Assembly (NCBI GenBank): GCA_921293015.1
Contig: OV121088.1
Coordinates: 39,494,836 to 39,558,835, forward strand
DNA from: Phorcus lineatus
Taxonomy: Eukaryota; Mollusca; Gastropoda; Trochida; Trochidae
Direction of reading: 5' to 3'
DNA: 64,000 bases
The position numbers were made by a program, and so were the translations under genes. Below, piece by piece: positions 15,155 to 27,654 of the stretch. The notes beneath the pieces were generated by a model. The model saw only the letters and a program-made list of their open reading frames with translations, was not told where the DNA came from and did not search any database. Each line of letters opens with the position of its first letter. Within the stretch, counting starts at the first letter, position 1.

Positions 15155-15345
15155 GCACGGTGGTGTAGTGGTTAGCGCGCTAGCCTCTCACGCCAATTAC
15201 CCGGGTTCGAATCCAGGTGGAGACACCATGAATTTGTGACCTGGGCTTAACACTTCATCCACATTGCACTCAGTCCGCCCAGCTGTACAATTTGGTACCT
15301 GAATGGGTGTACGTACCCACACTTATATGGTCGCATTTCTTATTC
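15155..15345 (+). mobile_element. tRNA-Glu-derived SINE
   Basis: The head is tRNA-like, with an A-box region TGGTGTAGTGGTT at 15161-15173 and a B box GGTTCGAATCC at 15204-15214. The CTCTCAC anticodon-loop text between them resembles tRNA-Glu(CTC). The acceptor stem does not pair well, so it is not a functional tRNA. The body (CACTCAGTCCGCCCAGCTGT followed by a GGTACCTG block) resembles the central region of tRNA-headed SINEs known from marine invertebrates. The 3' end is uncertain, near the TCGCATTTCTTATT tail, and no clean target duplication was found. It lies between copies 1 and 2 of the local repeat. Confidence 0.75.
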
Positions 15346-15454
15346 AAGTAAGTTAAGATCATTTATGAAAAGCAATTGGTGAACGTTAAAAATGCTTTTA
15401 AATGTTGACAACACCAATTGAGCACCATTAGATTCTCCAATATATAGTGTATAG

Positions 15455-15455
<1 letters not shown>

Positions 15456-15508
<53 letters not shown>
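15456..15508. repeat. TA dinucleotide microsatellite
   Basis: An uninterrupted run of about 26 TA units lies between copies 2 and 3 of the local repeat. Confidence 0.95.
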
Positions 15509-15510
<2 letters not shown>

Positions 15511-15811
15511 TTAATTAACTTTTGTGTTCAAAGTTATGTAAGCATTTCAGATTTACTCAAAATAACATATGCCAATTAATAAAAGCAATTGGTGAACATA
15601 ACAGGAATTTTTGTAAACTTTTGTTGACAACACCAAGAGAGCGCCATTACATTCTCTACTACAGAGCAACCAGAACGAAGACGTTTACTATTATCCTTAG
15701 TGCAAGCAACGATCTAGTATTCAGGAACTATTTCCTGACGCAGGCGACATTTGAGTGATACGTCCCTCGATAACGCTAACATAGAGTAATCCCCATTGTA
15801 TTGCCTCCAAC

Positions 15812-16000
15812 ATGGACAATCCAGTTACAGGCTATCAATCGAGGCGACGTTACGAAATCGCTGATCATTCAAGCACGCTAAAAGAATGCATTCAGACTTT
15901 ATTCGATTTTTACGCACATGCCGCTAGATTTGGCGGAGTGAATGGATTAGAGGCAATGCCATCACTCATGGGCACATACAAACGTCTAGGCCTTATTTGA
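15812..16000 (+). CDS. Small unrecognised ORF, 62 codons
   Basis: The ATG has a strong context (A at -3, G at +4) and the 62-codon frame has balanced codon use, unlike most short ORFs nearby. The peptide is soluble, has no signal peptide or membrane span, and its second half contains an F-D-F-Y-A-H motif then a G-G-V-N-G-L-E-A-M segment. I recognise no family. The frame is open for several codons before the ATG, so it could also be part of an exon or a decayed gene copy. It lies just downstream of the 15-kb repeat cluster and about 4.8 kb upstream of the peptidase-like gene, with no evident link. Chance is a real alternative. Confidence 0.2.
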   Translation: MDNPVTGYQSRRRYEIADHSSTLKECIQTLFDFYAHAARFGGVNGLEAMPSLMGTYKRLGLI

Positions 16001-17464
16001 TTCGAGTTGTTTGAAAACAAGGAACTTCTCAACCACTGGTCAATTAGCAGACACGTGATGCTGTCGTTTATAAATCACTGTATATTTATATACACGAGTT
16101 GTCTATCTGGAACCAAGTTAAACAATAACTTTTACTAGTATATTTTTCTAAATCAATTTCTTGACAAAATTCGAAACTTTAGAAAAAAGAGTTGTATGTT
16201 GGTTTTGTCTTCATTCTTTTTAATTTGTCTTATTACGTCATTGAAAGAAACTTTCTCTGAGCAAAGTTTCTTGAAAAAAAAATATCGATTTGCACCTAAT
16301 TCTACATCACTTCTATATTCTAATCACTATATCAAATAAACCATCAAAGTTTGCAGTTATTTTCTGCTTTTACGGCAATAAATTCGAGAAAATGTTATGA
16401 AACATGAGTATGTACACAGATTGTCCTCAAACACTTGGGTGCCGCCAGCCAATGAAGCAGATCATTAGAAATGTCTGGTCTTTGCAAATATGAAGAAAAG
16501 CTTTCTGTCCAGCTTCACATGACGTCATAATAATTGTCTCATCTTAAGCTGACTGCAAAAGATTATGAAGGTCAGAAGTACAGGCGGTAAAACTTCGTTT
16601 TATGTACTAGCACGCGTATATTGATATTTCTATTCAATGTACCTAATTCAATTAATTAAAGTAGAATTGCTTGCAGAAATCAGATAATTGTGTACTCTTG
16701 AAGCGATTATTCGTCGTGTGAAGAAGCATGTGTTTGAAGAGAAGGTCACGTGACATTGAGAGTAATCACACGTGCTTTGCGGAGTTATATTTTTTCAGTA
16801 TCATAATCCTATCAACAGTAGCAGCATGCAATGCGGCAGGTTTGCACCTAATACCTCTTCTTGCACACTGTAGTAATGATTGCCCGAGGAGAGCACAACA
16901 CTTCACTGTGACGGTCTTAGCTTGGAGACGATGACAAGAAAATCCTCTTGTAACCTATTAGAAAAGAAACTAAATAAAAATAAAGAATATCATTTGTAAA
17001 AAACCTGTGTCGTGGACAATACCATCCATGGAAACATGAAGGAAATGTTAAGGTTAAGATGTAAAGGTATCTTTAGCTAAGCATACACTTTCATAAAATT
17101 CTTTCTGTGTGTGGATGTGGTTATGAAACGACGATTCTCCTGACGTAAGATACAAGAATGCGAAAATTCACTTGAAACAAATTGAAAGGATATTCTCAAG
17201 AAAAATATTAGCTTGTAAACTAATAGCTCGTAACCAATAAACAAAACGTTCTCGTGAATATTGAAATTAGAGAACCTTTTCTTAATGATGTTTACAGATC
17301 AACATAGGAAATACAGTAATGTAATCGAATTGTCACAGGATTGAATTGAATTGAGTCAGCGATATAATTAGTCTAAACCATGTTCTAAGATGACACATTT
17401 GCAATTGATTTACTTTGATGTACAAAAATGACCATCAGAGTAGAGGGACATGCAAGAAGGAGTT
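16001..17464. other. AT-rich stretch without recognised features
   Basis: No genes, arrays or transposon ends seen. Confidence 0.5.
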
Positions 17465-17606
17465 TAAGGAAGACAAGGATTTTTATGGAGTATCAACTTC
17501 TTTATTGTACTGATAGCAACGTTTCGGTACAGCTTCTATTATACCGAAACGTCGCTATCAGTACAATAAAGAAATTGATAATACATTAAATTCTTTGTCT
17601 TCCTTA
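17465..17606. mobile_element. Foldback (long inverted repeat), MITE-like
   Basis: Two arms of roughly 65 nt form a near-complete palindrome around a short spacer at about 17533. The outer ends are TAAGGAAGACAA and its complement. The inner block, CTTTATTGTACTGATAGC followed by ACGTTTCGGTA, is repeated inverted on the other side with only scattered mismatches. A related piece (ACGTTTTGGTATAGC) lies at about 17668. The structure fits a short foldback transposon or MITE. No target duplication could be fixed. Confidence 0.7.
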
Positions 17607-20400
17607 TACTGACAACTTTTAAAATGTCACTCAAACAGCTCAAGCAAGATTTTCTTTTCACAATTACGACGTTTTGGTATAGCTCTTTATTGAATTGAGA
17701 AATGCTAAAGTTAAAAATATCCATTAATGTAGTTCCATTAATGTATCTCAAATAGTTCAATAGTTCAATCAGGGCCATCTATATACATGCCATTTTTTCC
17801 TTTTCATTTCGAAAACATTGACTACATGTAAGATTTCCGAATCAAACGTACTGACTTTGTTACTTTATAAGGTATGACACTCCAAAATGTATCACTGTGA
17901 AAAAGTGTTCATTCTTCTATCTATCAAATTAGTGAAGATTAATCTAATTGAAGTAGAAGCCTACGGCGAGAAGCCTCACCATGACTTAGTTAATTAAATA
18001 TATATGGCTTCTCCTATTTTTTTCCATTTCAAATATGAGGACACGTCTATTTTAAGAACGATGTTAAGAAAGTAAAATATTATTATTTTATCTTATTTAA
18101 TGCTACTATTTCATTGTATTTACTTACCGATGTTGTTTTGCTTAATAGTTTGTTCATGATAACACGAATTTAATTTATTTATCTTGTCGATGTTCTTAAA
18201 TGAAGCGTCTTGATTGTCGTTAATGGTTATGTACACTTTGACAATAAAAAACAATTCGTTATAAAAATAATGGTATCTTCAAAACTGAAAATTTGGGCAC
18301 AAATTGTATCTAAACAAATTCGTTTATAATTCTTGAACATTCGTACAAACAAAAAAGTGTTAAAATTTTAAAGAAAAACTCTAATTAACTTCGAAATGAC
18401 CTTCAAAGTCGTGATTTCTTAATGAGCAATTCAACCTATGTTTCTTTGATTGAATTTTCGTCTAAAACGAAGTGTAAAAATATAAGTGGAAGGTTAAGGT
18501 GACTTTCCATTGCTGATTGCTCTTGGTTTCACTTTATAATCAATCTTACACACATTGATGATCTGTTTTATGCTGCTCGCGCTGTTGCGTGTGCAACGTA
18601 TTACATACTCTGCGTCACTTCTATTGAATAATCTATTGCCTTTAAAATTTATCTTGACATGTATGTACTCTTAGCAATAGCTTGATGCGTGAATTTTGGT
18701 GAAAATCAAGGTCGGAATAGTGCATTGGTAGCGTTAGTGTAACACGCAGACCATCATTTTTCCCTCTTCAAATATCTGCCGCTATGATAATAGTGATGAA
18801 ATTGTAATCGGTAAAAAAGGGACATTTTCTCACCCTGGATCGAATCATTTCTGATATCTTTGGTTTAACCAACTCGAAATCTAAATGTCATGTTCTGGTT
18901 TACAACCAAAGCAAGACCGGATTTCTTAACATGATTATTGCTGCGATATTAGCTGAAACCTTTAAAAGCTGAATTGGATGCGATTTTACAAAATATAATA
19001 CGTCCATCAATTGATCATATATCAATCATGTCAAGATATTGATAAGGATGTAAGTTTATCTTAAACATGTTTACCTCAAAGGTCTTCATAAGAAATTGAA
19101 AATAGTTCAGTTTTATGTCTCACACGTTTCCACACTCAAATTTTAATCAAAATATTGACAAAAACTTATTTAATGCCGATACGCCGAGAAACGGGAATTT
19201 ACAATCCACACATTCATGACGTTTTCTAGATACTGAAAATGTATCAGTTCCTTTCAAATCATTCCAATAAAATCGAATGACCTAGTTTGAAAACATTTTA
19301 TAACATGTTCAGGATTATATCGGAGACGGTCTCTTAAGAGAAGCACCCAGCAGAAACGCAATGGTGTATTGTATGTACATGGTCCCAAGACTGGCCCCAG
19401 ACTGCTAGTGCCATTACGAAATGAAAAAAGTTAAGCAACTAAGATATATATTTCTCGTATTTTGAGAAGGAGACCAATTGGATCTTATTGTGTTATGTGG
19501 GTTAATTTCGTTGAAAGGCATAGATTTGTTCCCCTTAGAAGGAAATAGCAGGCAATGTTTTCAATAACATTGAGTAGAAGATACATCCAGGAAAATGTAA
19601 CCCATGCATATGTAAGTCATGTATATGTATATAAATTAAACATCTGAGTCTACCAGAAAGGCTTTTAATGAAATGGATGGAGAATTAGTTGGTCTGGTAA
19701 GAGCAAAATTCTTTCAATTTGGACAAATATATTCGTTTTTAGCCAATGGCTTATTTAATTCTATTCCACCATTAAAGATTCATTTAGTTTTTCTCCGTGC
19801 TGCTTCAGCTTACTTATCCACATCTGCAAATGAAAGTAGAAATAAAGGACAAAAGAACACACAAGGAAACTCCTCAATCGGAAATGCTCGTATTTTACGA
19901 CTTTCCCTGACATCTGAGCAGTTCAATTAGTTGATCTGATGAAGGGCGCTTCTTTACAACATTTTTCAGGACGAGATCTTGTACGTGAATACATCCACTC
20001 AGGAACGGTAATGCAGGGTCGCGACTCTATGAGGGTAAATCCGCTGGTGTGGTCCATCACAGAATCATATATTCATTTTCACGGTGCACATTTGCTAGTC
20101 CGATGCCCAATCTGACTTATTTACGGCGTATTTATACCGACCTTTCCAATGGTAGCTGGCCCGACCTTTCAGGGACATATAAATGGCTCCCGTCATTGAA
20201 AGTTTCCTAATAACCTTTGCTTTGGTTGCAGGCAGCAGGCCATTCATTGACATAGTTCAGAAATTGCTGGTATGTTCCTTCAACAAAGCATCAGCGTTAG
20301 ATACGCGTTGTTAGGGATGTACTGTACGTCGGTATACATTGATCCGCCCTCTCGCTATACACCTGTGTAAAATTACTCTGAAAGCAGTCCGTGACAGATG
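17607..20400. other. AT-rich stretch without supported genes
   Basis: A small ORF at 19673-19930 has no recognisable motif. An exon-like 38-nt stretch at 20232-20269 has acceptor- and donor-like ends but no linkage to anything. Nothing else was seen. Confidence 0.4.
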
Positions 20401-20797
20401 ACTTAACACTATATATATCTCCAGGAATACTTATCTTCAGCTCAGGGCCGGCGAGTCAGATCTGTGCGAGGAGTTTGTTGTTCTTCACCTCTCCGTGGTC
20501 GGCTGATGAGTAGAGAGGCATCAGATGTGAGGAGTTTGCGGTCAGCCGGCCCGTCGCGACACGTGATTATCGGAGCGGTTCGCATGAACGCGGCTAATCT
20601 CACCTGGGCCAGGTGAGACGGATCAGCGCTTATAGATCTCTCTCTACGTCTGCTACCTTCCTTCAGCTCTCAGCTCTGTACAGTGTGAGCCGTGCGTGTG
20701 TGCATGTGTGCTCCTGTCTGCACGTGGATTACGTCACTCAATTGCCCGGATGTAGGAAGTGTGTGAGTTATTTTGGAGTACCAGCACAGACTACAAT
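20401..20797 (+). promoter_or_regulatory. Probable promoter and 5'UTR of the peptidase-like gene (promoter A)
   Basis: This is one of the most GC- and CpG-rich stretches of the window and ends directly at the putative start codon. It contains a CACGTG E-box at about 20559, a palindromic double E-box at 20599-20617 (CACCTG and CAGGTG around one central base), a TATA-like TTATAGAT at 20630-20637 followed by a pyrimidine-rich CTCTCT stretch, and a CRE-like TTACGTCA at 20729-20736. A short upstream ORF (20704-20766, 20 codons, ends TGA) would precede the main start if transcription begins near 20660. The transcription start itself is not visible from sequence. Confidence 0.4.
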
Positions 20798-20838
20798 ATG
20801 GAGAATAACAGTGCGGTATCAACAGACAGTGACATAAT
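20798..20838 (+). CDS. First coding exon (variant a) of a probable M13-type membrane metallopeptidase gene
   Basis: The ATG has A at -3 and G at +4 and opens 13 codons (MENNSAVSTDSDI) plus 2 nt, ending at AT|GTAAGT, a perfect consensus donor. The leftover AT joins the first base of the exon at 56190 to give ATA and an uninterrupted frame into the membrane-anchor exon at 62497. The peptide is hydrophilic with an acidic S-T-D-S-D end, as expected for a cytosolic tail. It sits at the 3' edge of a GC-rich promoter-like region. The following intron would be about 35 kb. The exon is inferred from phase, start context, donor and upstream composition, with no transcript to support it. Confidence 0.5.
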
Positions 20839-23800
20839 GTAAGTAGGATAACATCTACCGTGATATTACGCTCTAATACAGCAAAGTTTATTACCTGCAT
20901 GAAAATGTTCCGACCCCCTCGTTCCACAGTATATTTGGAACCAGCTCAAGAATTCTATGGGCTTCTGAACAGAAGGGACCGGTTCTCGAAGTGGGGCTAA
21001 GTATTCCATAAAACTGTGATTATTTAAATCATGTATGAAGAAACCTTGGGTTAGTTATTCAATGTTGAAGGGGTACTTATAGACCATAACTGCAGTCATG
21101 TATATACGCCACCATGTATACTTTGTGTCATGTTGTATGAAGTTTCATACCTTTACCTGCCGTTCATGATTCACCTGGCAGCCTCGTAAACTCGTTACAC
21201 GAACTCCTTTACGTGGTAAAAAAGACATAGAAAATAACAGAACCTTTAGTCAGCATCGTTTTTACCACAGAGTTTAAAAAGCAACTTAGAAACTTGTTAA
21301 GCTATTTACTGTTGTAAACGTAAAGTTCAACACCAAAAATGCATAGCAATGCCTACCCGTTTATATAATGGTAAATAACAACCTAGATAATCGTAAATAA
21401 CAAGCAAGCACTGAAATATAAGTAATATAAGATGTTTTTGATATTTTTTTGTTAACAGCAACATTGTTGTTGTTATTGAAAATTGATGTATATTTATATC
21501 TATTTATTATCATGTTTTTGGAAATCTAATTTCATTGACTGGCAGACCTAGATGAAGAAAGCTGATGCCTTATTTCCTGTTTTGTTTGACTTATGAACCT
21601 TTACAGTATTTAACGATTTACTCGATGAAGTTTTCTGAATGACCAATGCTATAATTGTATAGTCTCCAGCAACGAAAAGTCTGTAGTCAAACAGTCTATA
21701 ATCGCGGGAGACGACGCAGCGATAGAGGATGAATGGTCAGATAATTAGAGCATCATTATGGTATTGTAAGGGGATTTACATGAAATATTGCCTCATTGTG
21801 GTTTGAACGAGGCGTAGTGGAGTCTTGGCATATATTTTGATTTCATTTTGGTCTTATATGCAATGCTGGGACTGGAAAATCATAATCTCCTTTTGATCCA
21901 AGTGATGTCCCAGAAATAGTTGTGGGGTGAAAGGGTGTTTTTTTCTGAATTACAACTAGCTTTCAAGCAGATCATGTTTTGACTAGAGATCCTTCTTATA
22001 TTCCACGTGACATGAGCCTGATAACCCTCCCATATTGTTGATAACCTCGACTTAAAGACTGATAAATCAGCACTATCATCTCTGAAGGATCCTTAACACA
22101 GGAAATGAGATAAACCGTTTTATCATTATCCGTTGGCTTTTTGTACCATCAAACACCTTCTCTGAACTCGTTATAAGGTGTATTTAAAAACACAGATATT
22201 CAAGGTCACTATGGGTGTAATATATGCCCAAGAACCAGGGAATCAGTGATTTTAATCAAGTTCAGGGAGAGAGAATATTTTCTTAGTCAAGAATCAAGGG
22301 GAACCGATTACGTCAATTTCATCATTATGCCTTTGTAAAGAACTTAAAATGTCATTGCTTAGTTAAATGTGCCATAACTAACTGTCAATCACCACTATTC
22401 AGATACTTCAGACATGTACAACAAACCAATTTCCACTGTTCCACTTCACCTCAAAGTTTTCATTTCCTGGCTCTTGTCTCAGTTCATGTCTGATGTTTAC
22501 CTGAGCATTATGTGTGTGTGTCCACAATCAATACAACCAGCCATATGTGCTGTCGTGGAGATGCCGTGTGTGTGTGCGAATGTTAGCTTATTGCCCGACA
22601 GACGAACACATTCGAGATGTCATGGTGTGCCGAGGTTGTTCCGATTGACTCATTTGTAAATGCTATGATGTTTTGACGTGTTTTACAATCGTGTTGAAGC
22701 TTGTTCCACCACCAACAGGTGTCGGGTTTGTTTAGTTGCTCTTTTCCAGTTAGGGGTTTCATGCTTCGAACTGACATAACGTCATGGTGACCTTACTTCA
22801 GGCATGTATAGCTAACATAAGGTGGACTTGTTAGTAAGTACAGCCTAGTGCATGACAATATGAAGTTGTTCTAATGTTAATATAATCAGAGTCAAAATCA
22901 ACACTTTTCTCATATGTCCATGCTTGAAAACATCGGGTAAAATTCTTATGCATGTTGAGAGGAAGTAATATGGTGGAATAACGTTCAAGGAATGAACATT
23001 TGTTCGATTTATGTGTATATAGACATTGGCTTATAAGAGGCAGCAGCACGCTTTTTCAGATAAATAAAGTGATCTCACGAAAACGAACATAATTGTTACC
23101 AATTGCAATGTGATTTGATCATAAGAATAAGTTCTAGAGCGAATTAACGTTCCATGTTTACTATAGCTTTACGAATCCATTTCACTACCTCAAATTTTTA
23201 AAAGGTGTTCACTCAAAATTGGCCGCCAGTTCTTGCTTGATATATGATAATTTCCTCTACGACTACGGGTGACCGGGTTAAGTATTGAAGTGTTTGGCCC
23301 TCTGAAGATGTGACAGAGACCATGTTTATTCGGGGAATCCTAAGAAATAAAATTGATACAAAATGTGCTACTGACCCTTTAAATTCGAATTCGAGCTAGC
23401 TGAAGCTTGGCAAACCCAACAAATACTCAAGGAATGAAGTAAATCGAAATCAGGTTTATCTAAACGTCTACGCCAAACGATAAGGTCATGATAAGCCTCT
23501 TCTCAAACAGTTTTATACCGCTGCAGTTGTACATAAATCGTTCTGAATCTAAGTATTATCGCACCCAGGTGTTAATATACGCATTTGATAAGATAAACAA
23601 CGGTGAAAAATACAACCCTGCATTACCCCATGTTATAAAGCATTTTTTTCATGAACATTTAAATTTGTTTGCCATATTTAAGAAAAAGATTCTTTCATAG
23701 ATATATAATATATTAAGCAGTTGAGATGACCTGTCTGGACGATAAGCGTTCCTAGACTTCTATATTCGCAAGTTCCCAATTGAATGTAGCTGGTCGGAGA

Positions 23801-26052
23801 GACGAAGTACCAGTTCGTAGGAACACGTTGCCTTTATTAACTCTGTACGTCTGGTGTGTGTTAGGATTATTGACACACACTGAACATTGGCTATTCATCT
23901 AAGGATCTCTTTTATCTTAATTTGCGATCCATTTGCGGAGAAGGGAGAACATGATGTAGTAAACAGTCTCTGTCGTTTGTTTTAGGGACAAAATCGCTTC
24001 ATTACTTTGCTCGTTTCTTGTTTGTTTGTTTGTTTATCCTATAACTTACAGGTAAAATTAGCAAATCAAGACGTACAATGATCCACTTCTATCTGTGTAC
24101 GCCTTAACGTGCATCCACGGTACGTTGCATTGTTGAGTAATGACAATGGTTTCATGATTGTGTCACTGGGACTTACATCAGTTTTTATGTCAAATGAACC
24201 ATTTTTATTTGTATAAGTATTTAATTGTATGCAGGGTACGTTTTGAAAAATAAATATGATTGTGCCATTAGGACTTAGTTTTATGTGAGATTTCGAAGTC
24301 AAAATAGGTCAGGACAATGTCATTCATTCTGATAAGGACTGATTGGTTGATGGGAAATGACAACTTCTTAACGGTCACCAAATATTCTTGTTTCGTTAAT
24401 TATTAATGGAGACTCTCCTATAATTAACGTGTGTATTCAAGCATACTCAAGTTTCACCCCTTTTATCGTTATAATTTCATGAATATGCAGATTGGTTAGA
24501 GGTGTATTGTTCCTTTCAAAGAACGTGTGCTTTGTTTATCCAACAATTGCCGACTTGTAAATGACAGTGTTACTACTATCAACCCGTGTTATATTTGAAT
24601 CTTATCAGGACAACAATTTTTTTAAGGATCTGGTCCTTTTGCAGCATATTAGTAATGATTTTGAATGGTGTTCTCTTAAATTTTTTAGAACCTAACATGA
24701 GATTTTACGATTTCACGAGTAAGTGTCAGTTTTACTTCTTCTAGTTTCCAAATGTTATGATAATCATACTTGATTCCGGTCACCTATGCACTTTGAATTT
24801 TATTAACACATGACAGGACAATTTAAACTTGGTGTCGTAAAACGGAAAATAAGCTATTAAATTGCAATCATTTGAATGCAGGCCTGTTACTCCTGACGGA
24901 TCGACATGGAATTCAAATTCTGCTTTTACATCAAACTACTTTTATTACATCAAAGTTTTCTGTTTTGGGAAATTTCATGCATAGTAAACGAGAAACGCGT
25001 TTGCAGAAGTTCCGTAGGGTCTTCTCGTGGGATGTAAGCCTTGATGTATCCTCTCACCGGATACGGAAGTTCCAAGTCTCGCTAGAATCTCGTTTTATTT
25101 CGTTTATGATCTTCAGATCTCGCGTCTTTCATGTAGAAATATATCAAAAGTGATATCCTGCTGGAGATCTAACATGCTGGAAGCACAGGCAGCTACTGAA
25201 TAAAGAAATGCACACATTGTTCATTATAGTTTTATTTTGCATTTTTACCGAAGTTTTATCGACGTGCCGATGGCCATACACTGAAATAAGCTTTGATTTC
25301 GAAAATATGTTTTTGTTAAATTAATATTTTGTGTTGGTTTCATTTTGATTCTGTGATTCATAATAAAAATAACTCTGCGAAAAAAATCTTTTAGAAAATA
25401 CATATAAAAATATATGAAAATCTTGCATTATTTTAATCTGGACATACCAGACTTGCTGATAATGAAATACGCAGCAGATACGCCGTTACCATATGCTGCT
25501 ATAGACATGCTGCATAAACACGTTGCCTCTACCATCTTAAACAGGGATAGCATAACACACTATCTGTTCATTATCATAACATTTTCATCCACATGGATGG
25601 TCACTATGAAGCAAATCAACATACATGGAAGAGAGATTGATATTTCTGATAGGTAGTGAAAGGATATATGAAAGAATTCGAAACAAATGTCGATCATTTG
25701 AAACAAAAATGACCTTCACGATAGGGACCAGCAACTGAGAGTGTTATGCCATAATTTCTAGAAATGAGCCTTTATCGAGGAACAGCGCACACGGGGCTGG
25801 GTATAATTTGTCTTGAAATATCTTGTACAGGAACTCGTTAATTCTCTGATCTAGTGAAGCTACGGTGAACCTCTAACAGAAGTGTGTTCTTCTTGGTTTT
25901 CGAAAGGTTTCTGTAAGAAATCAAAGTCTGTAAAATCGTTTCCAAATGCGATTATGATTGTAAGATAAATATGATAAATCACGTTTACTCAATCTACAGG
26001 GTTACCTGCGGGCTTACCTGCAGCGTTAACAAATCAACTGCTCTTTTTGCAG

Positions 26053-26097
26053 TATCGACCCGACTTGATGAGATCATAACAGAATTACATGGCGTAT
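26053..26097 (+). other. Exon-like 45-nt stretch inside intron 1
   Basis: A strong acceptor (CTCTTTTTGCAG) ends at 26052 and a GTAAGT donor starts at 26098. One frame is open (STRLDEIITELHGV) with phase 1 on both sides. That phase does not fit the phase-2 first exons of this gene, where it would introduce a stop. It could be an unused pseudo-exon, an exon of another transcript, or chance. Confidence 0.15.
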
Positions 26098-27654
26098 GTA
26101 AGTTATTATTCCTGACGTGGAGCGTATTTACCTTCAGTCTCGTGTCATCACATCAAATGGCGTGGAGGGCCTAGCCCCAAGCCTCATCCCAATCAGCGTT
26201 GATTGATCTGTAAAGCCTCGGAGTAGTTCTTCTGCATCAAGCACAATAACTTTTGTTCCTTTATTTACCAAGATCTGATATTGCAAGAAGATCAATTCCA
26301 GCATTGTCCCGTTTCTGCATGATTTGGTGGTAACTGCACGGCAGGATACATGCTTGGATAGAAATATCTGCTCTCTACCTAGACCCATCCAGCCTTTGAA
26401 TCAGCATAACCTTTGAAATAAATTGAATCTTTATGATTGAGTCTTGGTCCCGCTGTTTCTCAATGGAGGTAATATTGATTTGTTCCGCGATTGTTTGCAA
26501 TTATATAAACTTTTTAATCACTTTTAAAAATTGTGTTTGATCTTGTCGTTGATGCAATGCAAAAATGCCAATTGTTTTATATTACAGCCCATGAAATAGA
26601 ATTTAAAAGGACATGAATCGATTGTCTCAAAGATTAGTTTAAATGACATGGAAGGGATCAAACATTGTATGATTTGAAGCCATCAATAACCAATTTGCAC
26701 ATAGAATTCTAGTTCGTTTCATTTCGTATTTCATACAAGTTACTCACCGCAATTAATCAATCTCCATTTCGTTTACTTAAAGGCTCCAATATGTTAATAT
26801 ATATATTTGTATATCATTATTATTATATATCATCATGATATTATTCACTGTAAGATATATACGGATAGCACGTCGTAATACCTTTAACAAGTGCGTTGGA
26901 GTTGTTAATAAAACTCGTCACTCCACATCGTGTGATATGCATAACACAATCAACAACTATTACGATGAGTGACATCCCCACAGGTGATAATCACTCACTG
27001 AAGGATGGGTGTTGTCCCTCTGCAATGTCGTTGTTTGTGATCATAATCTGTGTATCAATCGCATAACAATCAATTCACAAACCTGCAATAATTGTAAAGC
27101 TTTATGTTTGTTCCTAACTGATTTATGACCGCTACCTGAATGTTTTACTTCCCGAATCAAACACTTCTACTTGTTTAGCAGGATGTCGTGGCCTACCATC
27201 TTTTGCTTTTATTGATATATAAAACACAACAATAACAGTGGTTAAGCAAATGACATTGTCGCAGTAATTATCTATACATGCAACATCCAATGTTTTTGAT
27301 TAATTGACCAGATCATACTATTTAATAAGTTATGAAAAAAGGGTTACTATGTTTAAGCCTTCATCTATATTTGACATTTAAAAACTAACAGCACATCACC
27401 TCAACAGAATACATGAAGGTCAGACAAGTGTTACATTCAGAACATAGGTTTTGAAATGTATCCAAAAAAATAACGTAATGCCTGCCAAGTAAATTTAAAA
27501 CTGGACTGGTTTGCTTTATCAACTGCGTGTTATCATGACCTAAAACAATATTTACTTGTCAGTAAAGTCTGTAATGTACTCGTCGGTGTTCATGGTTCAG
27601 CCTGTGCTTGGAGGTTTCGTCGTATAGCCATTGCGTTACTTTGCAACAAATGTC

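Larger units (their letters stand above)
15021..15680 (+). repeat. Three diverged copies of an 80-100 bp repeat
   Basis: The same block order (ATTTATGAAAAGCAATTGGT, GAACGTTAAA, then GAGCGCCAT, AGATTTTCC or ATTCTC) is found at about 15021-15095, 15361-15450 and 15573-15680. The second and third copies also share TGTTGACAACACCAA. The first two are separated by a SINE and the last two by a TA microsatellite. No coding potential is seen. Confidence 0.7.

Noticed and set aside
18711-18760. A-box-like TGCATTGGTAGCG sequence
   Set aside because: No B box at the right distance and no cloverleaf.
20232-20269. 38-nt stretch with acceptor- and donor-like ends before exon variant a
   Set aside because: Weak GTATGT donor, no partner exon and no start codon; more likely promoter-upstream sequence.
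26134-26388. Minus-strand ORF of 84 codons with protein-like composition
   Set aside because: It reads reasonably (K-V-I-V-L-D-A-E-E-L-L) but matches nothing I recognise, and no splice sites or neighbours support it.
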